NCBI GenBank assembly: GCA_947494325.1
Contig: CANLUS010000004.1
Coordinates: 1-64,000, forward strand
Direction of reading: 5' to 3'
Origin: an uncultured Flavobacteriaceae bacterium
Lineage (GTDB): Bacteria; Bacteroidota; Bacteroidia; Flavobacteriales; Flavobacteriaceae
DNA: 64,000 bases
The notes below the pieces were generated by a model. That model ran no database searches. It was not told where the DNA came from and saw only the letters and a list, made by a program, of their open reading frames with translations. The position numbers and the translations under genes are program-made. Shown here one piece after another: positions 1 through 7,925 of this stretch (positions within the stretch are counted from its first letter, which is position 1; each line of letters opens with the position of its first letter).

Positions 1-1175
1 AAGTACCATATTAAACAAGTACCTGCTCCTGCTCCATCGAAGTCTACGCCTTCTACTGCTGCTAATGTTGGTGGTAATCCTAATATCTTACCTGTATCAT
101 CTGTAATCACCCAAGTACTATTGCTTCCAACTCCTGTACCATCTAAGGTAATACCTGATACATTATCAACCTCTCCATCTACAAAGAACTCAAATGGACC
201 ACCACTGATCTCTCCCGCCTCTGGTTGATTTCTATAAACATGAATATTGTTTGAAAAATCATAGTTACCCTTTAAATCCGTTAAGGCGTTATTACCTTCT
301 GCTAAACCAGTTAAACCATCGGCATAACTTAAGTGCCATATCAAACAGGTACCTGCTCCTGCGCCATCAAAATTAACAGCGTCTGGTGTAGCTGGCAATC
401 CTAATATCTTTCCTTTATCATCAGTAATAACCCACTGAGAGTTTGTACCACTGTCCCATGTCAATTCTATTCCTGAAACATTGTCAGCAACTCCATCACC
501 CACGCAAAATGTGAAAGGGCCTCCAGTAATTTCACCTCCATCAATTTTTTCCTTTCTTACAACTTTAACAGGGTCAGAAAAATCGTAACAACCTGACAAA
601 TCAGTTGTTGCATTGTTACCAACAGTTAATCCTGTAAGTCCATTTGTATAACTCAAATACCATATTAGGCATATACCTTCTCCAGCTTCTTCAAAATTAA
701 CCGTCTCTGGGTTTCCTGGTAATCCTAAAATAACTCCATCTTCATCTGTTATTACCCATTGGGCATTTGCTCCACTGGCACCATTTATGCCGACCCAAAC
801 AAAATCATCTTTTCCATCTCCCACAATAAATTCGAAAGGTCCACCTTCTATAGTTCCACCCTCTGGTTGATTTCTGTATACTCGAATATAATTTGAAAAG
901 CTATATACACCTTTAAGATCACTATTTACATTATTGCCCATAGCTAATCCTGTAAGACCATCCGAATAACTCAAATGCCATATCAAACATAAACCAGCAC
1001 CAGCGCCATCGAAATCTACAGCTTCTGGAGAAGATGGTAATCCTAAAATCTTACCAGTGCTATCTGTAACTACCCATTGAGAATTTTGACCATCATTACC
1101 GGTAAGTTCAATACCAGAAACATTATCTGCTTGTCCATCTCCAACACAAAATTCGAAAGGGCCACCCGTTATTTG
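1..1175 (-). repeat. 321-bp in-frame tandem repeats, four units
   Basis: The codons for the GG of the GGPF motif end at 1166, 845, 524 and 203 on the plus coordinate. All three intervals are exactly 321 bp, or 107 codons, with no indel. Units 1, 3 and 4 are more alike (NVSGI present) than unit 2 (FVWVG). The array runs off the left edge, so the total copy number is unknown. Confidence 0.9.
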
Positions 1176-1355
1176 TCCTCCATCACATCCAAACTCTAAT
1201 GCGACATTCATGTCTAATGCGTTATGTTCCAAACTATTATTAGCGAACATTTCTGTGTTAAAAATGACGCTTAGAAGAGTAAAAATGGCTATTTGCCATT
1301 TGTTAAAGAAGAGTGTTCTCAAAGAACACCGATAAAAATGTAGTTTTGTTTTCAT
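1..1355 (-). CDS. Exported tandem-repeat surface protein, partial (3' end outside window)
   Basis: The frame is open from an ATG at 1355 to the left edge, giving the first 451 residues of a longer protein. Residues 1 to about 39 look like a long signal peptide with a basic start and a hydrophobic core ending near MFANN. The rest is made of 107-residue repeats: each opens with GGPFEF, continues with a VGDG and an NVSGI-like stretch, then QWVITD, GKILGLP, CLIWHLSY, DGLTGL and GNN. Four units are at least partly present. Units 1 and 3 keep two cysteines each (FCVGDG and CLIW), which could pair, and unit 2 keeps the second. I recognise similar units from other flavobacterial secreted proteins but know no assigned function. 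A C-terminal type IX secretion domain would be expected beyond the edge. Cell-surface location is inferred. Confidence 0.8.
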   Translation of the reverse strand, partial: MKTKLHFYRCSLRTLFFNKWQIAIFTLLSVIFNTEMFANNSLEHNALDMNVALEFGCDGGQITGGPFEFCVGDGQADNVSGIELTGNDGQNSQWVVTDSTGKILGLPSSPEAVDFDGAGAGLCLIWHLSYSDGLTGLAMGNNVNSDLKGVYSFSNYIRVYRNQPEGGTIEGGPFEFIVGDGKDDFVWVGINGASGANAQWVITDEDGVILGLPGNPETVNFEEAGEGICLIWYLSYTNGLTGLTVGNNATTDLSGCYDFSDPVKVVRKEKIDGGEITGGPFTFCVGDGVADNVSGIELTWDSGTNSQWVITDDKGKILGLPATPDAVNFDGAGAGTCLIWHLSYADGLTGLAEGNNALTDLKGNYDFSNNIHVYRNQPEAGEISGGPFEFFVDGEVDNVSGITLDGTGVGSNSTWVITDDTGKILGLPPTLAAVEGVDFDGAGAGTCLIWY

Positions 1356-1480
1356 TGCTTCGTTTTTGAATAGGTTAATAAAAAGTATGTAATTATTTAA
1401 GTATGAAAATGCCATTAACTGATAAATGAGCATTTTCTATATTTGCTATGTACACAAATTAACAGTGATCAAATAACGTG

Positions 1481-1531
1481 AAGGTCACAAGACCTTAAAC
1501 TTTTGAGAACATTCTGTGATAACTTTGTGAT
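1481..1531 (+). promoter_or_regulatory. Promoter of the two-component operon with inverted and direct repeats
   Basis: A perfect Bacteroidota -7 element, TAACTTTG, lies at 1520-1527, about 37 bp before the response-regulator start. It is bracketed by two TGTGAT direct repeats (1515-1520 and 1526-1531) spaced 11 bp apart, the spacing usual for OmpR-family half-sites. A perfect 6-bp inverted repeat, AAGGTC-ACAA-GACCTT, lies upstream at 1481-1496. Autoregulation is an inference from this layout. Confidence 0.55.
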
Positions 1532-1564
1532 ACTTTTTAACTTCTTTCGTAACATATATCATTT

Positions 1565-2263
1565 ATGAAAAAAATTCTTATAATCGAAGATGATCCTGAG
1601 ATCATAAAATTGCTTGAAATACATCTTACAACAACTATTTATAGCACTGATAGTATTATGGATGGAGAAGAGGGTTTGCAATTAGCCTTGAAAAATGATT
1701 ACGACCTTATTTTATTAGATCTAACACTGCCCAGTATGGATGGTATAGAAGTTTGTAAAAAATTGCGAGCGACCAAAAATACTCCCATCATAATGCTTAC
1801 GGCTAAATCAGAGGAGATTGATCGTGTATTAGGTTTAGAGATTGGTGCTGACGATTATATGACAAAGCCATTTAGTATTAGAGAACTTTTAGCAAGAATC
1901 AAAGCAGTAATAAGGAGAACTAGTGCTACTGCACAAAATGAAAAAACTATTTCTTCATTGTCTTTCGGATCGTTGTCTATTGACATTACTAAACGTAAAG
2001 TTTTATTAGATCAAGAAAAAATCGAACTCTCCCCAAAAGAATTTGAATTATTAGTTTTAATGGCCTCAAACCCAGGTAGAAATTATACAAGGTCTGAACT
2101 TTTAAATATTATTTGGGGATATAATTTTGAAGGATATGAACATACAGTGAATTCCCATATAAATCGCCTAAGAGCGAAGATTGAATCAGATATGGCGAAC
2201 CCAAATTACATTCTCACGACCTGGGGTGTTGGTTATAAATTTAATGAAGATATTACCTTATGA
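1565..2263 (+). CDS. OmpR/PhoB-family response regulator
   Basis: Cytoplasmic transcription factor of 232 residues. The receiver domain spans about residues 1-120, with acidic E8-D9-D10, phospho-acceptor D52, switch residue T79 and conserved K101. A winged-helix trans_reg_C domain spans about residues 130-228 and ends in the typical TTWGVGYKF. The stop overlaps the start of the sensor kinase by 4 bp (ATGA), so the two are translationally coupled and form one operon. The stimulus cannot be read from the sequence. The ATG at 1565 sits a sensible distance after the TAACTTTG element. Confidence 0.95.
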   Translation: MKKILIIEDDPEIIKLLEIHLTTTIYSTDSIMDGEEGLQLALKNDYDLILLDLTLPSMDGIEVCKKLRATKNTPIIMLTAKSEEIDRVLGLEIGADDYMTKPFSIRELLARIKAVIRRTSATAQNEKTISSLSFGSLSIDITKRKVLLDQEKIELSPKEFELLVLMASNPGRNYTRSELLNIIWGYNFEGYEHTVNSHINRLRAKIESDMANPNYILTTWGVGYKFNEDITL

Positions 2264-3750
2264 TTACTTCCGAAAAAACATTAACTCCAAGATTAGTCAA
2301 AAAACTATGGCTCGCATTTATTTCTATTATCTTTTTAATGGCAGCCTCTTATGTTTTTATCACTGGCTACTTTGCAAATAAATATAATCAGGCAACTGCG
2401 CAACGTGTGAACGCAAATATTGCAAGTCATATCATTGAAGAAAAATTTCAAAATGCTTCTCCTTTTCTTGATGATGGGAGCGTTAATAAACCATTATTCG
2501 GTGATTTAATGCATGATATGATGGCCGTAAACAGAAGTATAGAGGTCTATTTATTAGATGATAAAGGTGAAATATTATACTCAGTTGTTCTAGATCATAG
2601 TGACGATGCTCCAGCCAAAAGCGTTTCATTAGCTCCTATTCGATCTTTCATTGATGATAAAGGCGAAAATTACATATTAGGTGATAATCCCAGAAATGCT
2701 ACTACAAAAACAATATTCTCAGCCGCTTCGTTTAATCAAAACGGGCGCGAAGGATATATGTACATTATCTTAGCGGGAAAGGAATTTCAATTAGTTAGTG
2801 ACAATTTACTTGGAAAATATTTCATTAAACTAGGTGTTGGCACTACGCTATTGACCATGCTGTTTGCACTACTAGTAGGCTTATCTAGTATTTGGTTTTT
2901 AACTAAAAACCTACGTTTAATGACCGGCATTGTTCGCCGATTTCAAGAAGGAGATTTAAAGGCACGTATTAAGGATCCTGAAAAATCAGATATAGAAGTC
3001 TTTGCGAATTCATTTAACAACATGGCAGACACTATTGTCGGTAATATAGATCAAATGAAATCGGTAGATACGCTAAGACGAGAATTAATAGCGAATGTAT
3101 CGCATGACTTAAGAACGCCATTAGCGGTTTTAAAAGGGTATGTAGAAACCTTGCAAATGAAAAAGGACTCACTTTCTGAAAATGAGAAGGAAGAGTACTT
3201 GGACATTACGCATTCAAATATTGACAAATTATCAAAACTAATAAACCAACTTTTTGAATACTCTAAATTAGAAGCTGAGCAAGTAACCCCCGTTAAGGAG
3301 CCATTTTCGATAACTGAATTATCCTATGATTTGATTGCAAAATTTAAGGTGATCGCTGATCAAAAAAATATATCTCTATCATTAGATAAAGGAGAGGAAA
3401 ATAGTATGGTATTTGCAGATGTAAGTTTGGTAGAAAGAGCCTTACAAAACCTCATTGAAAATGCAATAAAATACACGCAGTCAAGTGGTTCTGTTACATT
3501 ATCTATAAAGCGAAAAGATAAAAATATTGAAATTAATATTTCTGATACTGGTGCTGGAATTCCAAAAAATGAGCAGCCGTTTATTTTTGATCGTTATAAA
3601 CAGGTGAACAAAAATTCTAAAAAACAAGGATCCGGTTTAGGTCTCGCTATTGTAAAGAAAATAATGGATTTACATGGAACGACCATCACGGTACTTAGTA
3701 AACCTAAAGAAGGTAGTTCCTTCGTATTTAATTTACCGGTAGCTTTGTAA
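2260..3750 (+). CDS. Sensor histidine kinase (EnvZ/BaeS-like)
   Basis: Inner-membrane sensor of 496 residues and partner of the preceding regulator. TM1 lies at about residues 16-38, a periplasmic sensor region of about 150 residues follows, and TM2 lies at about 188-213. HAMP follows at about 213-265. The HisKA box has the phosphorylated H282 in NVSHDLRTPL. The HATPase_c domain has the N box (NLIENAIKYT), G1 (DTGAGIP) and G2 (GSGLGLAIVKK). All catalytic motifs are intact. The periplasmic domain is not one I recognise, so the ligand is unknown. Confidence 0.95.
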   Translation: MITSEKTLTPRLVKKLWLAFISIIFLMAASYVFITGYFANKYNQATAQRVNANIASHIIEEKFQNASPFLDDGSVNKPLFGDLMHDMMAVNRSIEVYLLDDKGEILYSVVLDHSDDAPAKSVSLAPIRSFIDDKGENYILGDNPRNATTKTIFSAASFNQNGREGYMYIILAGKEFQLVSDNLLGKYFIKLGVGTTLLTMLFALLVGLSSIWFLTKNLRLMTGIVRRFQEGDLKARIKDPEKSDIEVFANSFNNMADTIVGNIDQMKSVDTLRRELIANVSHDLRTPLAVLKGYVETLQMKKDSLSENEKEEYLDITHSNIDKLSKLINQLFEYSKLEAEQVTPVKEPFSITELSYDLIAKFKVIADQKNISLSLDKGEENSMVFADVSLVERALQNLIENAIKYTQSSGSVTLSIKRKDKNIEINISDTGAGIPKNEQPFIFDRYKQVNKNSKKQGSGLGLAIVKKIMDLHGTTITVLSKPKEGSSFVFNLPVAL

Positions 3751-3752
3751 AT

Positions 3753-3777
3753 TAGAAAGTCAATTTTCTATTTTTTA
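3753..3777 (+). terminator. Weak hairpin terminator after the kinase gene
   Basis: TAGAAA (3753-3758) pairs with TTTCTA (3765-3770) across a 6-nt loop and is followed by a T-rich run. The stem is short and AT-rich, so termination is probably partial. Confidence 0.4.
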
Positions 3778-3793
3778 TTCCAATTTTTAGAAT

Positions 3794-3801
3794 TATTTTT
3801 G
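3794..3801 (+). promoter_or_regulatory. -7 promoter element TATTTTTG for the DUF6787 gene
   Basis: This is a perfect TAnnTTTG match ending 12 nt before the ATG at 3814. A TTG inside the box (3799) could be read as an earlier start, but it lies within the promoter and would not be transcribed. Confidence 0.6.
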
Positions 3802-3813
3802 TTCTCTATTTTT

Positions 3814-4128
3814 ATGGAGAAATTAAAAGAACGTTGGGGAATCGAAAGTAATTGGGCCATAGTTGCCATTTTAATCGTTTTCGCTATTAACGGCTCATTT
3901 TCTGCTTGGGTTGCAAAACCTGTAACAGAATTTTTAGGTATTACAAGAGAAACGGTACATCCTTCATGGCTTTATATGCCGATAAGATTACTATTGATTT
4001 TTCCAATATACCAAATAACCTTACCCATTGTAGGTTGGTTATTTGGGCAATTTAAATTTTTCTGGAATTTTGAAAAAAAGTTTCTCCGGCGCGTTGGACT
4101 AGGCTTCTTATTCAAGAAAGAGGTTTAG
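3814..4128 (+). CDS. Small membrane protein, DUF6787-like
   Basis: Inner-membrane protein of 104 residues beginning MEKLKERWGI, a start I recognise from the flavobacterial family DUF6787. Two hydrophobic segments lie at about residues 16-40 and 55-80, and the C-terminus is basic (KKFLRRVGLG). Function is unknown. I chose the ATG at 3814 over the TTG at 3799 because the latter lies inside the -7 promoter element. The stop codon interlocks with that of the next, convergent gene over 4 bp. Confidence 0.75.
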   Translation: MEKLKERWGIESNWAIVAILIVFAINGSFSAWVAKPVTEFLGITRETVHPSWLYMPIRLLLIFPIYQITLPIVGWLFGQFKFFWNFEKKFLRRVGLGFLFKKEV

Positions 4129-4439
4129 CTCTTTCTTTTCTTGATAACATATTTATAAATCCATGTAAGGGTGAATGTTGGAATAAAATCTAACCCTGGT
4201 ATCAATTCTTCAAAGAAAGATACCATTCCTCCTATTCTACCTTCAGCCCCTCTGTACATTTTATAAATGAGTAGAGCCGAAATAGGCGCCCAAACGATAT
4301 CTCCAAATTCGCCAATAAAGGGGATAGTAAAAGATAACATTCCAATGGCATCAAACAAAAGACTCAAAGCGAGCATTTTGTATTTTTTAGTATCAGTTTC
4401 TTGTGATGTTGTGTAAATTTCTGGTTGTGTTGTGTTCAT
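4125..4439 (-). CDS. Hypothetical membrane protein
   Basis: Protein of 104 residues with a polar N-terminus rich in Thr and Gln (residues 1-20). Hydrophobic segments follow at about 22-62, including FTIPFIGEFGDIVWAPISALL, with another near 85-97, before a KKRK basic end. It resembles short Bacteroidota inner-membrane proteins of unknown role. It is convergent with the DUF6787 gene and shares the four bases TTAG for both stops. No function is assigned. Confidence 0.6.
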   Translation of the reverse strand: MNTTQPEIYTTSQETDTKKYKMLALSLLFDAIGMLSFTIPFIGEFGDIVWAPISALLIYKMYRGAEGRIGGMVSFFEELIPGLDFIPTFTLTWIYKYVIKKRKS

Positions 4440-4485
4440 TTAAATAATATTAATTTACACCATACAAGGCAATAAGTATGCCAAA

Positions 4486-5082
4486 TTAAGATAAGCTAGA
4501 ACTGATCAATTTTAAAAATTCAGTACGCGTTTCGATATTTTCGAATGCTCCTCTGAATCCAGAAGTTGTTGTCACTGAATTTTGTTTCTGTACTCCTCGC
4601 ATCATCATACACATATGAGATGCCTCTATTACAACAGCCACACCAGCAGGTTGCAATACTTTATCAAGAGTGCAAACTATCTGATCTGTTAAACGTTCTT
4701 GCACTTGCAATCGTCTAGCAAAAATATCAACTACTCTAGGAATTTTACTTAATCCAACAATTTTACCATTTGGAATATACGCCACATGCGCCTTTCCGAA
4801 AAATGGTAATATATGATGTTCACATAAAGAATATACTTCAATATCTTTAATAATAACCATTTCAGAATAGCTCTCTTCAAACAACGCTGACTTCAATACT
4901 TTTTCGGCGTCCATTTGATACCCAGAGGTTAAATATTGAATAGCTTTCGACGCTCGCTCAGGTGTTTCTAAAAGACCATCCCGCTGAACATCCTCTCCAA
5001 CACTCTCTATAATTCCTTGATACCTTTCCTTAATATCATCAGTTACTTCTATATTGTATTCTTCAAATTTTCGATACGGCAT
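4486..5082 (-). CDS. folE: GTP cyclohydrolase I
   Basis: Cytoplasmic enzyme of 198 residues that converts GTP to 7,8-dihydroneopterin triphosphate, the first step to tetrahydrofolate and related pterins. The zinc-site motifs are present: CEHHILPF (Cys and His ligands) and SHMCMMMRG (second Cys). The LxxTPER signature is seen as [11 protein letters not shown]. Length is normal for the homodecameric type I family. It is monocistronic, with the msrA terminator upstream. Confidence 0.96.
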   Translation of the reverse strand: MPYRKFEEYNIEVTDDIKERYQGIIESVGEDVQRDGLLETPERASKAIQYLTSGYQMDAEKVLKSALFEESYSEMVIIKDIEVYSLCEHHILPFFGKAHVAYIPNGKIVGLSKIPRVVDIFARRLQVQERLTDQIVCTLDKVLQPAGVAVVIEASHMCMMMRGVQKQNSVTTTSGFRGAFENIETRTEFLKLISSSLS

Positions 5083-5113
5083 TTACGCTTGTTTTAAAAC
5101 TGAAAGATACGCA

Positions 5114-5157
5114 TAAAAAAAGAAGATTTGCCGAAAAATAATTCTCGACAAATCTTC
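5114..5157 (-). terminator. Rho-independent terminator of msrA
   Basis: GAAGATTTG (5122-5130) pairs perfectly with CAAATCTTC (5149-5157) around an 18-nt loop. Read on the minus strand, the stem is followed by a T run (complement of 5114-5121). It lies 24 bp past the msrA stop. Confidence 0.8.
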
Positions 5158-5180
5158 AAACCAAAAATCAACCAAAATTT

Positions 5181-5738
5181 TTAATTCTTTTTAAGTTTAC
5201 TCTGATATTTTGCGGTAAACTTTGCAATTTTAGGATTAATCACCATCTGACAATACCCTTGATTTTTATTATTATTATAGTAATCTTGATGATAATTCTC
5301 TGCTACGTAATAATTATTTATGGGTGTTATTTCCGTAACTATTTTATTTTCAAATACTCCTTCACGCTCTAAATCGGCTATAATCTTTTCAGCCTCAGCT
5401 TTTTGCTCATCGTCATGATAGAAAATAGCCGATCTATATTGTGTGCCAACATCGGCACCCTGCCTATTTAATGTTGTTGGATCATGTGTACTAAAAAACA
5501 CATCCAACAATGTTCTATAACTTATAATCTCAGAATCAAATGTTATTCTAATAACTTCTGCATGCCCAGTTTCACCAGTACATACTTGTTTATACGTGGG
5601 AGTTTCGACGTGCCCACCAGCATAACCAGATGCAACTTTAATTACCCCTTCCAATTGATCAAAAATTGCTTCGGTACACCAAAAACATCCATTTCCAAAG
5701 GTCGTAACCCCTATGTTTTCTTTTGATTTTGTGCTCAT
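5181..5738 (-). CDS. msrA: Peptide-methionine (S)-S-oxide reductase
   Basis: Enzyme of 185 residues that repairs methionine-S-sulfoxide in oxidised proteins, using thioredoxin. The catalytic Cys is C18 in the GCFWC motif. Family blocks GYAGG, TGHAEV and the FFSTHDPTTLNRQGADVGTQ region follow in order. The C-terminus lacks the extra resolving-Cys pattern of the E. coli enzyme, and C21 may take part in recycling. It has its own promoter and terminator. Confidence 0.95.
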   Translation of the reverse strand: MSTKSKENIGVTTFGNGCFWCTEAIFDQLEGVIKVASGYAGGHVETPTYKQVCTGETGHAEVIRITFDSEIISYRTLLDVFFSTHDPTTLNRQGADVGTQYRSAIFYHDDEQKAEAEKIIADLEREGVFENKIVTEITPINNYYVAENYHQDYYNNNKNQGYCQMVINPKIAKFTAKYQSKLKKN

Positions 5739-5762
5739 TTATTTATAATTTATTTTCAACTA

Positions 5763-5770
5763 CAAAATTA
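5763..5770 (-). promoter_or_regulatory. -7 promoter element TAATTTTG of msrA
   Basis: The plus strand reads CAAAATTA, a perfect TAnnTTTG on the minus strand, 24 nt before the msrA ATG at 5738. Confidence 0.55.
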
Positions 5771-5876
5771 CATTATTATAAAACAAATTTGAAACAACAT
5801 CAACGGTCCTAAGATAACATTTTCCTTTTCTAATAAGACGATGAAATATCAATTTAATTACACCCTTAAGAAAACT

Positions 5877-5899
5877 TTAACAGTAAAACTTTACGTTAA
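5877..5899. repeat. Inverted repeat TTAAC(A)GTAAA-AC-TTTACGTTAA
   Basis: Two 10-bp arms (TTAAC/GTAAA and TTTAC/GTTAA) match perfectly except for one bulged A and flank a 2-nt centre. A T run follows on the plus strand and a short one on the minus strand. It lies 85 bp downstream of the M28 peptidase stop and may act as a weak terminator or a protein-binding site. Confidence 0.4.
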
Positions 5900-5983
5900 C
5901 ATTTTTTTAATACAAATCTGTTTTACAACCTCTTGATTTTTGATACAATTTGAGTAGTTAAACACTATAATAAGTAGGCGGGT

Positions 5984-7330
5984 TTAATTTCTAGGAATAA
6001 GCTTTCTAGGGAACTGAACTAAGCTTTCAGATCCATTTTTACCAACAGCAGCTACCCCAAACAAATAATTATCAATTACTATATTCTTAAGTGTATAATC
6101 TGTTACATTCCCAACAAATCGACTGTATTGCCATTGCGGCGATGTTGTATCACGCCAATAAACTTTATATCCTACTAAATTATCATCTTTTACAGCATCC
6201 CATTTTAACCTGGTAGATGGTTGAACGGCACCTCCAATCATCACTTTTTTTGGTCCATTTGGAGCAGAAGCCAACGCAGCTAAGGTGAGCGCGTTTACAG
6301 CTGTTAATTTTGCGGCATACTCAAAATTTACCGATTCAATAACGTCACCATATTTAATGCCATTTTCTGTTCTTAAATCTTGATGCTGCTCATTGTAATT
6401 TTCATGTGTTTCCATAATTCGAACGCCTGTAAAACCTTGATCATTAAATGGGCGATGGTGACCACCTCTACCAAACCTATCCAATCTATAAATCATTATG
6501 GCATCTAGGTTGGTCATATAGTCATCTGTAATTTTATCGATATATCTGGCCAATTGCCTTGACGGCCCATCAATTTCGCCTCCATAAAAACGCATTGATC
6601 GACGTTGACGATCTGTTGTTTCCATTGAAATCGCTTCAGAAAAAACACGAAAGGTACTATTGTCTATTACACCATCAATACCTTTAATATTACCAATCAT
6701 ATCGTTATTTATGATTCCAATAATTTCCCAACCTTCCTCTTTCGCAACTTTTGCCATATGCTGACCTCCATACAATCCTTGCTCTTCTCCAGAAAGTCCA
6801 GTATATATAATAGAAACTGGGAATTTATATTTACTCAAAACTCTCGCGGCTTCAATGGTGCCAGCCATCCCAGAAGCATTGTCATTGGCCCCGGGAGAAT
6901 CTGAAGTAAAATTATTCGGATCCGAAACACGTGAATCAATATCACCAGACATAATTACATACCGATTAGGAAACACAGTTCCACGTTGAATTGCGAGAAC
7001 ATTGACCACCCAAGTATCTTTTACAATTCGCCGATCATTCTTCGGGACTAAATTACGTTGATACTTTACCTCTAAACAATTGTTACAAGCCTTGGAAATG
7101 ATTGAAAATTCTGATTTAATCCAACGTCGCGCCGCTCCAATACCTCGAGTTTTTGAAATTGTATCCGATAAGGTATGCCGTGTACCGAAACTAACCAATT
7201 TACGAATGTCTTTTTCGATATTCTCGGCAGAAGGTGCAATAGCTATTTTGGAAAGCATTTTTGACGATTCACTTTGAGCAACAATTATTGAGCTAAAGAG
7301 GAATGCAATTAAGGTAAGTTTAGTTTTCAT
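5984..7330 (-). CDS. Exported M28-family metallopeptidase
   Basis: Protein of 448 residues with a signal peptide (about 1-18, ending IIVAQ). The M28 aminopeptidase fold is indicated by PGANDNASG, which holds the bridging Asp, by GEEQGLYGG, which holds the catalytic Glu and a ligand Glu, and by a later His/Asp-rich stretch (GGHHRPFND). At the usual first zinc-ligand position (HxD), the sequence reads GDIDS, with D130 in place of His. A fibronectin-III-like domain occupies about residues 355-448. Probably periplasmic or secreted and involved in peptide breakdown; the altered ligand makes activity less certain. Confidence 0.88.
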   Translation of the reverse strand: MKTKLTLIAFLFSSIIVAQSESSKMLSKIAIAPSAENIEKDIRKLVSFGTRHTLSDTISKTRGIGAARRWIKSEFSIISKACNNCLEVKYQRNLVPKNDRRIVKDTWVVNVLAIQRGTVFPNRYVIMSGDIDSRVSDPNNFTSDSPGANDNASGMAGTIEAARVLSKYKFPVSIIYTGLSGEEQGLYGGQHMAKVAKEEGWEIIGIINNDMIGNIKGIDGVIDNSTFRVFSEAISMETTDRQRRSMRFYGGEIDGPSRQLARYIDKITDDYMTNLDAIMIYRLDRFGRGGHHRPFNDQGFTGVRIMETHENYNEQHQDLRTENGIKYGDVIESVNFEYAAKLTAVNALTLAALASAPNGPKKVMIGGAVQPSTRLKWDAVKDDNLVGYKVYWRDTTSPQWQYSRFVGNVTDYTLKNIVIDNYLFGVAAVGKNGSESLVQFPRKLIPRN

Positions 7331-7400
7331 TCTTTATAAAATTTTAGACAGGGAAAAATTACGAAGAATTTACTACATTGCCTTCATAAATTCAAAAGAC

Positions 7401-7925
7401 ATGAGAAAAATTGTACTTAGTATCTTGGTATTAACATCTTTTATGGGATTTGCTCAAAATGATGATGATAATGATGTGGATGTTGTACAGCAACTTCCTC
7501 AGCCTAACTTTTGGGATAATGTGCGCTTTGGAGGTGGTTTGGGATTTGGATTTGGCAACAACAACACGACCATTAATGTCTCCCCTAGTGCGATTTACGA
7601 TTTTCAAAATGGCTTTGCGCTTGGTTTGGGTGTGGGTTACCTTTATGCCAAGAACGATGCCCTAAGATCAAATGTTATTAGCCCAGGTATCATTACCCTC
7701 TATAACCCTGCCGATGAGATTCAATTATCTGCCGAATTTGAACATCTTTTTATAAATCAGAAGTTTGGTTCAGTTAGTGATAGTTATGATTACCCCGCCT
7801 TGTACTTGGGAGTCGCTTACAGAACGGGCTGGGCAGCCTTTGGCATGCGCTATGACGTGCTCTATGACGAACGAGATAGTGTCTTTGCATCAGCCTTTTC
7901 ACCAGTGATTCGATTCTATTTTTAA
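7401..7925 (+). CDS. Outer-membrane beta-barrel protein, unknown role
   Basis: Protein of 174 residues with a signal peptide ending GFAQ (about residue 19). An acidic patch (DDDNDVD) follows, then glycine- and aromatic-rich alternating strands (GGGLGFGFGNN, ALGLGVGYLYA), ending in a terminal F (RFYF) as expected for a barrel with a BamA signal. No enzyme motif is seen. It is convergent with ltaE, and the two stops share the same TTAA. Confidence 0.75.
   Translation: MRKIVLSILVLTSFMGFAQNDDDNDVDVVQQLPQPNFWDNVRFGGGLGFGFGNNNTTINVSPSAIYDFQNGFALGLGVGYLYAKNDALRSNVISPGIITLYNPADEIQLSAEFEHLFINQKFGSVSDSYDYPALYLGVAYRTGWAAFGMRYDVLYDERDSVFASAFSPVIRFYF

Noticed and set aside
1-1175. A CRISPR-like array suggested by the regular spacing
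   Set aside because: The unit is 321 bp long, remains open in one frame and codes for a repeated protein domain.
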